Notes: generated by a model not told the origin, from the letters alone. DNA of 64,000 bases from Trichomonas vaginalis G3 (GCF_026262505.1 NC_067208.1:13339962-13403961), one strand, 5' to 3'. Shown: positions 9,128-18,970, counted from the stretch's first letter. A program made the numbers and translations.

Positions 9128-9982
9128 ATGAAAGGTCAATCAATAGCTTATAACATGCCTTCAATATTCGTAACATCTCCGAAATACTCGAAAAAACGTC
9201 CAACAATCCAAAACAAACCACTATTTTACGATCCTAAATCACGGTCAGGAAATATTTGGAAGGAAGTTCTTGATAGAAAAGTGAGGGAAGCCAACATTTC
9301 ACTTTCCTTTTCCGATAGCGATGATTCTGACTCGGACTTTTCTATGGATTATTCACTTTCTTCAGAGTCAGATTTTGATTTTTCACCAAAACGCAATCTA
9401 AAGAATCCAAATCCTCCATTTTCTTCTTTATTCTATGCTCCAGGCTCTGATTCTTCAACATTTTCTACCGAAATGAGTGATGACACTTATGATGAAGTTT
9501 CTGATGATTCAGATTCGTTTTCTGAACCTCCAAAGCCAAAATTCAACACTACTCCAACAACTTTATTCTTTTTCAATCAACCTGACTTCACAACAGACTC
9601 TTTTTCCGGTGAATCTAATTTTTCTATGTCAACATCAATAACTACTGAAACAGAAACATCAGAACAGCATGCAACAGATGATGACAAATCTGGTTCTGAT
9701 CCACAAGTCACAGAAATTATTGTTCCTTCTTCGATAAAAACAAGATCAGTTCGTTTTACAAAAAAAGAGGAAAATGACGATTCAGAATTGATACAAATAC
9801 CGAATATTGAGGATGACTCTCATTTTGAGACGCCAAAAGAAATAGAAATTCCCAAAACTCAGAGTACTATTAACATGAGCTCTGAAACAGAGTCTGATGA
9901 CTCAATGATAGAGAAGATATGCTCAAGAATTAAGAGCCCTGAATGGTCGGCCAAATTAGAAAAAGCTATCCGCAAAAAATAA
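9128..9982 (+). CDS. Hypothetical Ser/Asp-rich acidic protein
   Basis: 284-residue protein of unknown function from ATG 9128; a further Met at 9155 (MPSIFV) is also possible. Residues ~50-270 are low in complexity, with repeated Ser/Asp clusters (DSDDSDSD, SSESDFDF, DDSDSFSEPP) and Pro- and Thr-rich spacers. It is probably disordered, with many casein-kinase-II-like sites. A short basic, predicted helical tail ends EWSAKLEKAIRKK. There is no signal peptide or membrane segment from this start. A 37-codon hydrophobic upstream extension is open, but its first Met lies at 9017 and the nearest initiator-like site (TCAGTT, 9101) sits inside it, which favours 9128. A regulatory or scaffold role is only a guess. 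Confidence 0.6.
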   Translation: MKGQSIAYNMPSIFVTSPKYSKKRPTIQNKPLFYDPKSRSGNIWKEVLDRKVREANISLSFSDSDDSDSDFSMDYSLSSESDFDFSPKRNLKNPNPPFSSLFYAPGSDSSTFSTEMSDDTYDEVSDDSDSFSEPPKPKFNTTPTTLFFFNQPDFTTDSFSGESNFSMSTSITTETETSEQHATDDDKSGSDPQVTEIIVPSSIKTRSVRFTKKEENDDSELIQIPNIEDDSHFETPKEIEIPKTQSTINMSSETESDDSMIEKICSRIKSPEWSAKLEKAIRKK

Positions 9983-10195
9983 GAAATTTATCTCTTTTTT
10001 TTACTTTTATGTTTCTTTATTCATTATAAATACCTTATTCTTTCTTTTAACTATATAATCTTTTTCGAAAACTGTCTATAACTTAAGTTAAAAGAAATAA
10101 TTCTTTTCATTTAAAGAATTAGCTTTTGTTTCAATACAAAATCAATATCCTTACATTCTCATTGATTATATACTACTGTGTTCTCTATTTAGAGG

Positions 10196-10201
10196 TCATT
10201 T
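10196..10201 (+). promoter_or_regulatory. Initiator (Inr) of the XRN-like gene
   Basis: TCATTT, with A10198 ten bases before the ATG at 10208. A typical trichomonad arrangement. Confidence 0.65.
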
Positions 10202-10207
10202 TTTTGG

Positions 10208-12211
10208 ATGGATAAATTCTTACTTTCATTTCCTTTTTCCAAGATTGATTTGAATTCACCATCGTTGCCAATTATAGATGTTTTAATCATTGATGTTCAG
10301 TTTTTGCAACAAAATCAACAAAATTCCGATAATAAACAACTTTATAATTTAATTCAAGAAATTATTGAACAAATTCAACCACAACACGAAATATATTTAC
10401 TAACAAAAAGACCTTTACCTGTTAATGATGATTCTCAAGAAAATTCACAGAATTTCATTGACTTTCTTCGAAATGATGTAAAATCAATACGAAATTCTCA
10501 TTGTAGAATACAATTTATAGAATTTGACGATAATATTGAGCTCAAATCCTCATTAAAATTTTTATATAATTCGAATTTCCAATATAATTACAATACTATC
10601 ATTGTTTCAAACGCCGAAATAGTCTTACCTCTGGTATTATCTGATAAATGGAGCAGGATTCTTCTATTAAATACAATAGAAGTCACAAATTACTTTAATT
10701 TTATCAATTACAAATTTTCTTGCTATAACATTGATATAATTATAAGATTTATCATCAAATATTTGAAAATTCCAACTGATAAGGCAATTAGAGATTTAAT
10801 TGGAATATTTGCTTTATCAAAGCTTAATATTGATATATTTACTGTCTTAAACGTATACAATCAATCATATAAACAACGCCAGCTTGTATCTGAAGCATTT
10901 TCTTTCAATAAAAATCAATTAATAAATATTGTTGAAAAATTCGGAAATATTAAAGGAAAATCAGAAGATTTATCAGCAACAAAGTGCAAAACTATTGTAT
11001 CAGCGCTAGAATCTTATCTTAAATGTTATTTATTGGGAAGAAATGAAAAAGATGCGTTCAATTCTTTTGAAGGAGTTAATATTGCCATTTTAACAAACTA
11101 CATTAGAAGAGATTATAGTCCTGATAACAATTTACAATCAAATGAATCAATTTTCACACCAAAATTAGAATTATTACAAGAATCTAGTTATATCTCTTCA
11201 CAACAAGGTTCTCATTACTTTCCAAGTACTGATGATGGTGTTCAATATGTTGTTATTCCAAAAGACAAAGTTTTTGTCATTGAAATTTTAGAAAATTCAA
11301 TTTCTCAGCAAAAAAGTGAACTTTATATTGGACATCCTGTATTTGTGAATTGGCCCTCATTATATCCAGCACTAGTAAGTGATGTACAAACTGATTCTTC
11401 ATTTAATCATCCTTATTTTAAGCAGAAAGAACAAGATAAAGTAGTAAGTGTTAGACCACTTGTATCAATCAATTCTTCTAATACAGAATTCGCATTTTCT
11501 GATATAGAAATCAAATTTCCTTTGTCAAATTGTTTTAATTTGAAACAATTTCCTGAAGCATTAGAAAGAACAGAGAAAAATCAAGCAATATTAGAAGAAA
11601 GGCCATATTTTATTACTAAAGATGGAAGATTTGGATATATAAAGAAAGAAAATGAAAAATTATTATATTTCATATCGAAAGAGAAGGTTCCTGAGTTTCA
11701 ATCAATGCCAAATGAAACAGAAAACGTTTTCAAATGCTCACAAGTACAAAATTTCCAAAAAATTCAAAGTATCTATGGAAAATCTTTTGACAAAGATAAA
11801 ATAACAGTTAAACAAATCATGAGATCACTTCCAGATAAGATAGAGTTTGATAATACAGAATTCTGCGTTAAATTTAACGAAAAAATAATTTGGAAGTTAG
11901 ATACAAAATATATTAACTCTATTCAAGAAGAAATAGCAAGTGGATCGTATGATATCCTTCTAAAGTTTGATCAAGAAGAGTTTAAAGATGATTTTCCATT
12001 AGAATCTAAAATTATTCACAAAATTCCGAAACCAGGGGATAGCATTGTATTATCATTATATGATGGTGATTATAGATTTGGAAAAGTTATCCAAACCATT
12101 CCTTGGATTGATAAAGCAATAATTCTTCCAATTTTTAGTTTAAGCAGCGAAGAACAAGTAGCAAGAATACCCGTTCTTGTTCCATATGGCAGTATTTTTT
12201 ATCTTTTCTAA
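10208..12211 (+). CDS. Diverged XRN-like (5'-3' exoribonuclease fold) protein, probably not catalytic
   Basis: 667-residue protein, rich in Asn, Ile and Lys. It follows the order of XRN1/XRN2 landmarks in degenerate form. IIDVLIIDVQFL (22-33) sits where XRN has its LYIDMNGIIH strand. QLYNLIQEIIEQIQPQHEIYLLTK resembles the IKPKKLLYLAIDG region. YNTIIVSNAEIVLPLVL takes the place of the DADLI motif, with both acidic residues of DAD changed to N and E in NAE. GHPVFVNWPSLYPALVSDV (~375-395) resembles the XRN1 D1-domain segment FVNWPHL-EA-VVAVSD. These are matches by eye. With the acidic metal ligands mostly gone, a non-catalytic or scaffold role is inferred. The last ~11 codons lie inside the left arm of the inverted repeat. 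Confidence 0.42.
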   Translation: MDKFLLSFPFSKIDLNSPSLPIIDVLIIDVQFLQQNQQNSDNKQLYNLIQEIIEQIQPQHEIYLLTKRPLPVNDDSQENSQNFIDFLRNDVKSIRNSHCRIQFIEFDDNIELKSSLKFLYNSNFQYNYNTIIVSNAEIVLPLVLSDKWSRILLLNTIEVTNYFNFINYKFSCYNIDIIIRFIIKYLKIPTDKAIRDLIGIFALSKLNIDIFTVLNVYNQSYKQRQLVSEAFSFNKNQLINIVEKFGNIKGKSEDLSATKCKTIVSALESYLKCYLLGRNEKDAFNSFEGVNIAILTNYIRRDYSPDNNLQSNESIFTPKLELLQESSYISSQQGSHYFPSTDDGVQYVVIPKDKVFVIEILENSISQQKSELYIGHPVFVNWPSLYPALVSDVQTDSSFNHPYFKQKEQDKVVSVRPLVSINSSNTEFAFSDIEIKFPLSNCFNLKQFPEALERTEKNQAILEERPYFITKDGRFGYIKKENEKLLYFISKEKVPEFQSMPNETENVFKCSQVQNFQKIQSIYGKSFDKDKITVKQIMRSLPDKIEFDNTEFCVKFNEKIIWKLDTKYINSIQEEIASGSYDILLKFDQEEFKDDFPLESKIIHKIPKPGDSIVLSLYDGDYRFGKVIQTIPWIDKAIILPIFSLSSEEQVARIPVLVPYGSIFYLF

Positions 12212-12503
12212 TTGATAATTTATTGTTTTTGTTTCTTTTTTGTAAATTTTTTCCAATAGTTTGATATAGATATCATATCTTTTAACTGTGCTTGTATATT
12301 TTTTGAATGATTTATTTTATGTTAATATATAAGTCATGATTAGTTATGTCAAAGGATATATTTTTTGGAATTTTTTTTTATTTATTATATATTTTTACAA
12401 ATTAAGTTTTTTTATATATATTTTTGTTATTTCTATTATTATAATTTTTAAATGATTGATTTTGTTTTTCATATATAATGGCAATTTTTTGAAATCAATG
12501 TGC

Positions 12504-12575
12504 GGGTGAGTAGTCTAGTGGTATGATTCCTGTTTTGGGTACAGGAGGTCCCGGGTTCAATTCCCGGCTCGCCCC
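12504..12575 (+). tRNA. tRNA-Pro (anticodon TGG)
   Basis: 72-nt cloverleaf. The acceptor GGGTGAG/CTCGCCC contains one G-U pair. The anticodon stem is CCTGT/ACAGG with loop TTTGGGT, giving anticodon TGG. The T arm is CCGGG-TTCAATT-CCCGG. There is no intron and no encoded CCA. A T-run follows at 12577-12582 as a Pol III terminator. An identical gene lies on the other strand at 14971-15042 in the other repeat arm. Confidence 0.96.
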
Positions 12576-12576
12576 A

Positions 12577-12582
12577 TTTTTT
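12577..12582 (+). terminator. Pol III T-run terminator of tRNA-Pro
   Basis: Six T residues directly after the tRNA; further T-rich runs follow as back-up. Confidence 0.7.
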
Positions 12583-12874
12583 CTTTTTTCTTTTTCTTTT
12601 TTTCCTTTTCTTTCTCTTTCGAAAAATTTTTCTTTTGCTCACTCTCTCTATATCATTCTTTCATCTATTTATCGTCATTTATGACTATTGAAAGGATTTA
12701 GATCAACATGCATTTAAAAAAATTGTCTATATTTCTTTTGTCTGAGTTTCTTCTTGATCTAACATCTTACACAATAGGATTTTCAAATAAACATGCATCC
12801 AAACAATACATGCGAATAAGATCGTTTTAAGATCATCATGCACAACTTTTCAATCTAAACAATATATTCATGAT

Positions 12875-13074
12875 TTCATTTTTCGTTCAGATCAGATACA
12901 TTACATTCTTCATGCGGTTCTGTTTTATCAAAAATACTGCGGTGTAATGTCAATCAACACTCCGATCAAGTTCATTCAATTTTAAATTCAAACGCGTGAT
13001 CGGAATAATTGATTCAAAAATTTTATTTTCAGAATGACATCAAAGCGTGAGCATCCACCTGCCAAGTCTTCGAA
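12875..13074 (+). other. Leader region of the CDP-DAG synthase gene, with a short overlapping ORF
   Basis: An 18-codon ORF starts with ATG at 13034 (MTSKREHPPAKSSKW) and runs out of frame into the synthase start at 13075, ending at 13090. It could be an upstream ORF. Alternatively it is the old N-terminus of the synthase, cut off by a one-base loss at the TGGGTG run. A weak TCAGAA initiator-like site sits at 13029. Confidence 0.4.
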
Positions 13075-14037
13075 ATGGGTGACCTCTTAGTCCGTACGAT
13101 ATCAGCAGTAGTCATTATTGGAACAGAGGTTCTTCTCATGTGCATTGGAAAATATCCTTTATTTGCCGAGCTCTTAATCATTGAATTCTTAGGATTTAGA
13201 GAGTTATTACACCTTAGTATTGAGCCAGAAAAAGAGAAGCCAATTGGCTTTAGAATCAAAGTTTTCCCATATATCCTTCTCTTTGCAATGACATACCTTA
13301 TTTCAGGAAAGACAATTCTTCACTATTTCATAGCTGATACTTTAATTGCCAGATTTCACTATATTGCAGTGTTCTTGATTGTAATGTTAGCATTATTCTT
13401 ATTCGTCACAGGACTGACACCAGAAAACGACCAATATGCATACAAGAGATTCACATATGCATTCTGTGGTGCTTTTATTATTGGAATTCCATGCAATCTC
13501 TATACAAAGTTTGCAGACACATCTCTATTTTGGTTCTCCATTCCAATCTTCTGCGTAGTTGCAAATGATACAGCAGCATATTTCTGCGGCCGTTTATTTG
13601 GCCGTCATCAACTTATCAAATTATCTCCAAATAAGACAGTCGAAGGTTTTGTTGGTGCACTTATCCTTACACCTCTAGTATTCATTGGAGCAACATATAT
13701 CGCAGCGCAATTTCCATACATTTACTGCAGACATTCAAAGCCATTTGATTTCAATGTTCAATGTGTTACACCAAAAGAGTTTGTTCCAACAACTTACGAG
13801 ATATTTGATAAGAAGTTCACAATATTACCAGCTTATATTCATGCAACTGTTATTGCTCTATTTGCAAGCTTAGTTTCTCCATTTGGAGGATTCTTTGCTT
13901 CTGGATTCAAGCGATCACTCGGTATCAAGGACTTCTCTCACTTAATTCCAGGCCATGGAGGAATATTAGATAGAGTTGATTGCCAACTTGTGAATTGCAT
14001 CTTTGCTTATTTGTATTATATTACTTTTGTACAATAA
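13075..14037 (+). CDS. Phosphatidate cytidylyltransferase (CDP-diacylglycerol synthase)
   Basis: 320-residue integral membrane enzyme making CDP-diacylglycerol from phosphatidic acid and CTP, the precursor of phosphatidylinositol and related lipids, probably in the ER. The C-terminal family signature is complete: SGFKRSLGIKDFSHLIPGHG, then GILDRVD. The upstream LSPNKTVEGFVGA matches the second conserved block (S-KT-EG). About seven or eight hydrophobic segments are present. Eukaryotic CDS proteins usually have a longer cytosolic N-terminus; here ATG 13075 leaves only a few residues before the first membrane helix, and the short ORF just upstream may be the detached leader. The gene is wholly enclosed between the two inverted tRNA-bearing arms. 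Confidence 0.93.
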   Translation: MGDLLVRTISAVVIIGTEVLLMCIGKYPLFAELLIIEFLGFRELLHLSIEPEKEKPIGFRIKVFPYILLFAMTYLISGKTILHYFIADTLIARFHYIAVFLIVMLALFLFVTGLTPENDQYAYKRFTYAFCGAFIIGIPCNLYTKFADTSLFWFSIPIFCVVANDTAAYFCGRLFGRHQLIKLSPNKTVEGFVGALILTPLVFIGATYIAAQFPYIYCRHSKPFDFNVQCVTPKEFVPTTYEIFDKKFTILPAYIHATVIALFASLVSPFGGFFASGFKRSLGIKDFSHLIPGHGGILDRVDCQLVNCIFAYLYYITFVQ

Positions 14038-14197
14038 AACTATCTTTATCTTCTTTTTTTACATCTTCTCTCTTTTTTTATCCAAATTAATCTTAATTTC
14101 AAAATTTATTAATGAATTACGTAAGAAGTTGAGATAATACATATAATATAGCCGCATATATTACGTTTCTCCTTTACAAGTTCATAATAATTCAGTG

Positions 14198-14692
14198 ATG
14201 AATGAGTATTCAATCAAAAATTTCTCTGACATTGAGGTTCCAGACGAATTCAAGTTGATTATCGAATTTGAAAGGATGATCTGGGATGATGACAACTGGA
14301 ATGAACAAGAAATTAACAAATTTATTGATGAAAATTTAAACAAAAATGGAATAACAATAGAATATATAGAAAAAGTTTTCACCAAAGCTGCAGAAAAGAG
14401 ACCTTTGCGTAAAACTGCTCTAGCTGACACATTATCAAAGATTGAAATTTCTCACAATAGAATTTATAGTCTTCATTCTCCAGAATTTGCCTGCTTTCTC
14501 AGAAATCGTGGGGTTTCAATTGATTGCGATTATTATAAAATTGAAGAATCAAAATTGATCGAAATTTATCCAAAAGATTCACTTGCATGGTTAATTGCAT
14601 GGGGATCATTTGAAGATTTCAAAACTAAATGCTTGGCAATTAATTCAGATTTCACACAAAGATATTATGAATATCATGAATATATTGTTTAG
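14198..14692 (+). CDS. Hypothetical protein, possibly the N-terminal part of a trichomonad ankyrin-type protein
   Basis: 164 residues from ATG 14198, with an initiator-like TCATAA at 14182. The frame also opens from a GTG at 14195. No catalytic motif is visible. The composition and phrases such as ALADTLSKIEISHNRIYSLHSPEFACFLRNRG, followed by SLAWLIAWGSFEDF, resemble the non-repeat N-terminal domain that precedes ankyrin repeats in the large Trichomonas ankyrin family; this is an impression from memory. The last six or seven codons (from 14673) lie inside the right arm of the inverted repeat, so the present stop is supplied by duplicated DNA. The gene is therefore probably a truncated remnant. 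Confidence 0.45.
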   Translation: MNEYSIKNFSDIEVPDEFKLIIEFERMIWDDDNWNEQEINKFIDENLNKNGITIEYIEKVFTKAAEKRPLRKTALADTLSKIEISHNRIYSLHSPEFACFLRNRGVSIDCDYYKIEESKLIEIYPKDSLAWLIAWGSFEDFKTKCLAINSDFTQRYYEYHEYIV

Positions 14693-14963
14693 ATTGAAAA
14701 GTTGTGCATGATGATCTTAAAACGATCTTATTCGCATGTATTGTTTGGATGCATGTTTATTTGAAAATCCTATTGTGTAAGATGTTAGATCAAGAAGAAA
14801 CTCAGACAAAAGAAATATAGACAATTTTTTTAAATGCATGTTGATCTAAATCCTTTCAATAGTCATAAATGACGATAAATAGATGAAAGAATGATATAGA
14901 GAGAGTGAGCAAAAGAAAAATTTTTCGAAAGAGAAAGAAAAGGAAAAAAGAAAAAGAAAAAAG

Positions 14964-14969
14964 AAAAAA
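14964..14969 (-). terminator. Pol III T-run terminator of the second tRNA-Pro
   Basis: An A-run on the plus strand gives a six-T run on the minus strand directly after the tRNA. Confidence 0.7.
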
Positions 14970-14970
14970 T

Positions 14971-15042
14971 GGGGCGAGCCGGGAATTGAACCCGGGACCT
15001 CCTGTACCCAAAACAGGAATCATACCACTAGACTACTCACCC
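14971..15042 (-). tRNA. tRNA-Pro (anticodon TGG), second copy
   Basis: Reverse-complement twin of the tRNA at 12504-12575, with the same cloverleaf and TGG anticodon. It lies in the right inverted-repeat arm together with its terminator and should be functional if the upstream and internal Pol III elements suffice. Confidence 0.96.
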
Positions 15043-15367
15043 GCACATTGATTTCAAAAAATTGCCATTATATATGAAAAACAAAATCAATCATTTAAAA
15101 ATTATAATAATAGAAATAACAAAAATATATATAAAAAAACTTAATTTGTAAAAATATATAATAAATAAAAAAAAATTCCAAAAAATATATCCTTTGACAT
15201 AACTAATCATGACTTATATATTAACATAAAATAAATCATTCAAAAAATATACAAGCACAGTTAAAAGATATGATATCTATATCAAACTATTGGAAAAATT
15301 TACAAAAAAGAAACAAAAACAATAAATTATCAATTAGAAAAGATAAAAAATACTGCCATATGGAACA

Positions 15368-15719
15368 GATGATAGCTTTAGATAATGAAATAATATACAA
15401 TATATGACTCAATCACAACTGAGAATGCCAGATATAACTAAACAGAGCTTTACATTAATGAGCATATTAATATCTTATTGAGTCTTTGAAAATGGTAGTA
15501 TGTCTGTTCTTTGAGGTTGATAAAAAGACTATTTAAAATTTCAATGGAGTGTAAATGAAATATACTATCTCAAAACTCTAAATTATAATGCTATATACCA
15601 GTAGATTGTTTATGTCTCTCTCATCAATGATTTATCAATCGATATTCCTCTTCTATGATCGCATAAAATCTTTCTAAAATGTATTATAAAAGTGACAAAA
15701 TTAATTAAAATCCGTTGGT
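15368..15719 (+). other. Intergenic, no gene seen
   Basis: AT-rich spacer between the right repeat arm and the coiled-coil gene remnant. No clear initiator was found before 15720. Confidence 0.5.
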
Positions 15720-17166
15720 ATGAATAACGAAGGATTGCCGCCACCGCGGCCTTTTATTACAATAGAAAATTTCAATATGATGAACCAGGAATGCAATATT
15801 AATGAACCTGCATCTTTAGAAGCAATGCGTCGCCTTGGAATCTCATTAAATGAGCTTAACGCTCGAAATCCCCAGACATTTGCAAAAGCAGGCTGTGACG
15901 ATACAGTTACACAGTTCTTTTACAAGAAGTTTGAAGAAAACCGAAAAAGTTTAATTGATCAAATCAAGCAAAAGCGTCAAGAAGTACTAAATGAAAAATC
16001 TGATAACCGAGTTGTAAGTGCTGATGTACGAAGAGATAAAATTTTTATCGAAAAAGATAAAATGCTTATTCAACAGCAAGAACAAAAAATAACATTCTCA
16101 AGCACATGTTTATGAAAACGTCTACGTGAAATACATTCTCAAACTCTTGTTGAGCAAATGATGCAAAAAACTTTATTCAAGAACCGCTGAAATTGCTCGG
16201 CCAACAAGCAGAAAAAATACGAACTGCTCAGATCAATAAGGGAATGAATTTCGAGTTCAAATCACGTGAAAAGGTATTTACACCACCAGAATATCGTCCT
16301 TCAGAGCCAGATCCTGCCGAGCTTCGAAGAAATCAAATTCGTCAAGAAATTGCAAAACAGAGACACGATCAATGGGTAAGAAAAAGAACGTCAAATACAA
16401 TCAGCAAGGCAGCGATCGCAGCAACTTCTTGATGAAAGATTAATACGATGAAACAAAGTATTGAGAAGAGCGAGAAACAGATTCCAAAACTGGCAAAAGC
16501 AAGCTCAGACAGCAAGGCTTTCAAGAGTTCCTCCACAAATCCGATCCTACGTAGAAATAATGAAACATTAAAATCCAGAGAAGAAGATCGTAGAAATGCT
16601 CTTCTTGAAACAATAAATCGCAAAGAAAATCAATTTAGAAGAACAGAGCTAAGATTGCTGAAGGAGTTCAGACGAAATACCGAGAAATTGCTAAAAACGA
16701 ACAAGAAAAACTAAACAGAGTCAAAATTTCAAGGGACGCAATCGAAGCAGAGAACCAACAGAAGAGGGAAAAGTTCTTGCAGGAATCAGAGCAAAAGGAT
16801 ATGCGTGCAGAACAAGCAAGATCAAAAGACATGCTCGCAGTTGCTAAACAGATTGTTGATAGAGATGAGAAAATTACTCAAGCAAGACGTAGAAAACTTG
16901 CTCAAGACTATGAATTCCAGAGGTCTAAGATGCTGTCTGAAGAAGACCAGAAAGCAAGACTTGAGACGCAAAGAGAGATGGCTAGAGTTAATCAAATGAG
17001 AACTGGAGCTCAGATAAGAGTCCAACAGAGAATGGAAAGACTTAAGATAGAATTGGCAAGACTTAGAACTCTTGATGATAAAAAGACTTTGCGGAATATA
17101 AGAACCATATTAGAAGTCGAAGAAAACGAAATGCAGGAAATGATTTCTGCAGTTCATCAAACATAA
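15720..17166 (+). pseudogene. Decayed coiled-coil protein gene (CCDC177-like, possibly ciliary)
   Basis: About 480 codons of Lys/Arg/Glu/Gln-rich helical protein spread over different frames: 15720-16115, 16193-16432, 16448-16714 and 16777-17166. All have the same composition and the gaps are coding-like in alternate frames. One in-frame TGA at ~16113 is followed by more coding sequence in the same frame, and frame changes occur near 16187, 16370-16440, 16570 and 16690. The N-terminus has EPASLEAMRRLGISLNEL, resembling the SLEAC-R-GI-P-EL motif of CCDC177-type proteins. The rest is long coiled coil. If intact, it would be a structural protein, perhaps of the flagellar apparatus. It is probably a pseudogene; sequencing error in one or two places cannot be excluded. 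Confidence 0.7.
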
Positions 17167-17710
17167 TTTATTATTTTTGTATGTATTTGTTTGATAAAAT
17201 GAAATTATTTAATATTATTTTCTTTCAAATTAAACAATTATTTCATTCTCTCTTTAAAAAATTGGTATACTATATGTTTTAAGCATATACATTCTTGGAT
17301 TGTTTTGTTTAGGCATATAAATTTTAAAATATTAGATGTTTTTCCCCTATTTTCATGCGAACACAGTTTACAAATGCAACACTTAACAGACAAATATGAA
17401 TTTAATCTTTTGTGAATAAAAACATAAATGATTTTTTAAAAATCAAATATATCAAATATTTTTTTGCAATTTAAGCTAAATAATTGATAGTATGGATTTA
17501 TATAGCTAGTATAACTGAATGTACTATATCTTTTCTTTCAGTTCCTGAGAATAAATTAAAAATCAGTTTGATTTATTATAAATATCATACAAACAATTGT
17601 TTAGACATCTAAACAAACAATACTATTACAAACAAAATAATATTGAAGCTAACTATATATAAACAACCGGTTCATATTATATTCATTATTAAATTAATGA
17701 AATATGAAGA
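17167..17710 (+). other. Intergenic between two converging gene remnants
   Basis: AT-rich; no gene, RNA or repeat recognised. It holds the 3' ends of the coiled-coil remnant and of the MATE gene, which converge. Confidence 0.55.
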
Positions 17711-17908
17711 TTAAGCAGTCTGATGAGGAACTTCTGGATCAGGGATTGACTGGATAGAGTTGTATGTGTCAGAATCCGAGTGAGCTTCGTGGCCCTGAAT
17801 TGCATCTCCGTCCTTTGTCTTGTAAATAGATAAGAACGGACCAAGAACGAAAGGAATGGCAAGAAGAACTTGGGCGATGTTCTGCCATATGTAAGAAGTG
17901 AAGAGAAG

Positions 17909-18970
17909 TTAGAGATTGTTTCTCTTCGAGAAATATATAATTGTGGAAATAAGAGGAAGTGGAGTAATCGATGTGATTACAGAGGAGATTGTTGCACGGA
18001 GTGGATAATCTGTAGATTCAAGATATGTCAAAAAAGTTGAGGAAATTGGCCATGTGCAAAGTGTTAAGTAGCCAATTGGGAAGAGCTGTTGTGCCCAGTA
18101 GAGGTATCTTTCATCAGTAGACCAGAACGAGGCAATCTTCTTTGGAATTGCTGAAACAATTGCAGAATAAATCATTGATGGAACAACAGAAATCCAAAGA
18201 GTATGGCCAGCAAGTTTGTGGATACGGCGATATTGGCGTTTGCCGTAAGCATATGATGCTGATGGGAGGAATGAAGCATCAAAAGCATAAGTAATTGAAA
18301 TGCCGAGTTCGTAAAGTCTGTTAAATGTATCAAGTAAGGCTAAAACTGGTGTAACTTCATTGATTGCAGCGGCTGTTAAGGTAATGTATTTCTGCATAAC
18401 AAAACCTGGAATAGCGCTTGAGAGATAGAGCATGAAAGCACCACCGCCAACTTTGAGAGCATCGTATGAATGTGGAGATGGCTTGTTGAAGAACAACTGG
18501 AAATGGAATTTCAATGAGAACTTTCCTGAAAAGATGTAGATGAAAATGATTGTTGCTACAATTGTTTGGGCGATAACTGTGGCAAGAGATGCACCCCAAA
18601 CACCCATCTTGAAGTAAACAAGGAAAAGTGGATCAAAAACAAACATAATCATGCAAAGGGATAAGATCTGGAACATTCCAGCAAGCCATGATCTGCCTTC
18701 ACCTTGGAGAATGCCTGTACCAAGTAAGAAAATGATTTGGATAAAAGAGAAACCAAGAAGTGGAATTTCATATTTGAAAGCTTCACGGGCAACGTCATCG
18801 GAACCAGAGATCCATTTTGTAACCATTGGAACGAATGGAAGAAGAGTTCCTGCAATAATGAGACCGAAAATGAAAGCAAATCTAAATAAGTCAACAACTA
18901 CTTGAGATGCTTCATTCTTGAGATCTTTTCCGAAAAGAAATGCAACTCTGCTGCTGATGGAGATGAGCAT
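17909..18970 (-). CDS. Main surviving reading frame of the MATE gene remnant
   Basis: 353-codon open frame covering most of the MATE body, from the end of membrane segment 1 onward. It has roughly nine or ten hydrophobic segments, among them FRFAFIFGLIIAGTLLPFVP and LPLISTIIYF near the end. The Met used as its apparent start (MLISISSRVAFLFG) is internal to the family; homologues extend upstream through YGIVDSLW and the YLFDE-like segment up to the transposon edge. It is listed separately because it is the longest open piece. On its own it would be a truncated transporter without the first helix. Confidence 0.7.
   Translation of the reverse strand: MLISISSRVAFLFGKDLKNEASQVVVDLFRFAFIFGLIIAGTLLPFVPMVTKWISGSDDVAREAFKYEIPLLGFSFIQIIFLLGTGILQGEGRSWLAGMFQILSLCMIMFVFDPLFLVYFKMGVWGASLATVIAQTIVATIIFIYIFSGKFSLKFHFQLFFNKPSPHSYDALKVGGGAFMLYLSSAIPGFVMQKYITLTAAAINEVTPVLALLDTFNRLYELGISITYAFDASFLPSASYAYGKRQYRRIHKLAGHTLWISVVPSMIYSAIVSAIPKKIASFWSTDERYLYWAQQLFPIGYLTLCTWPISSTFLTYLESTDYPLRATISSVITSITPLPLISTIIYFSKRNNL

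Larger units (their letters stand above)
12178..12874 (+). repeat. Left arm of a ~695-bp near-perfect inverted repeat
   Basis: This arm runs from inside the 3' end of the XRN-like gene, through its trailer and a tRNA-Pro gene, to 12874. It matches the reverse complement of 14673-15367 almost base for base. The one clear difference I saw is a T-run one base longer here, and the arms differ by two bases in length. Because it contains the natural end of the XRN-like gene, this arm is probably the source copy. Confidence 0.92.
14673..15367 (-). repeat. Right arm of the ~695-bp inverted repeat
   Basis: Reverse complement of 12178-12874, including tRNA-Pro and its T-run. Homology begins within the last codons of the 14198-14692 ORF and stops abruptly at 15367, where the left arm enters the XRN-like coding region. 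This arm looks like the inserted or duplicated copy. Confidence 0.92.
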
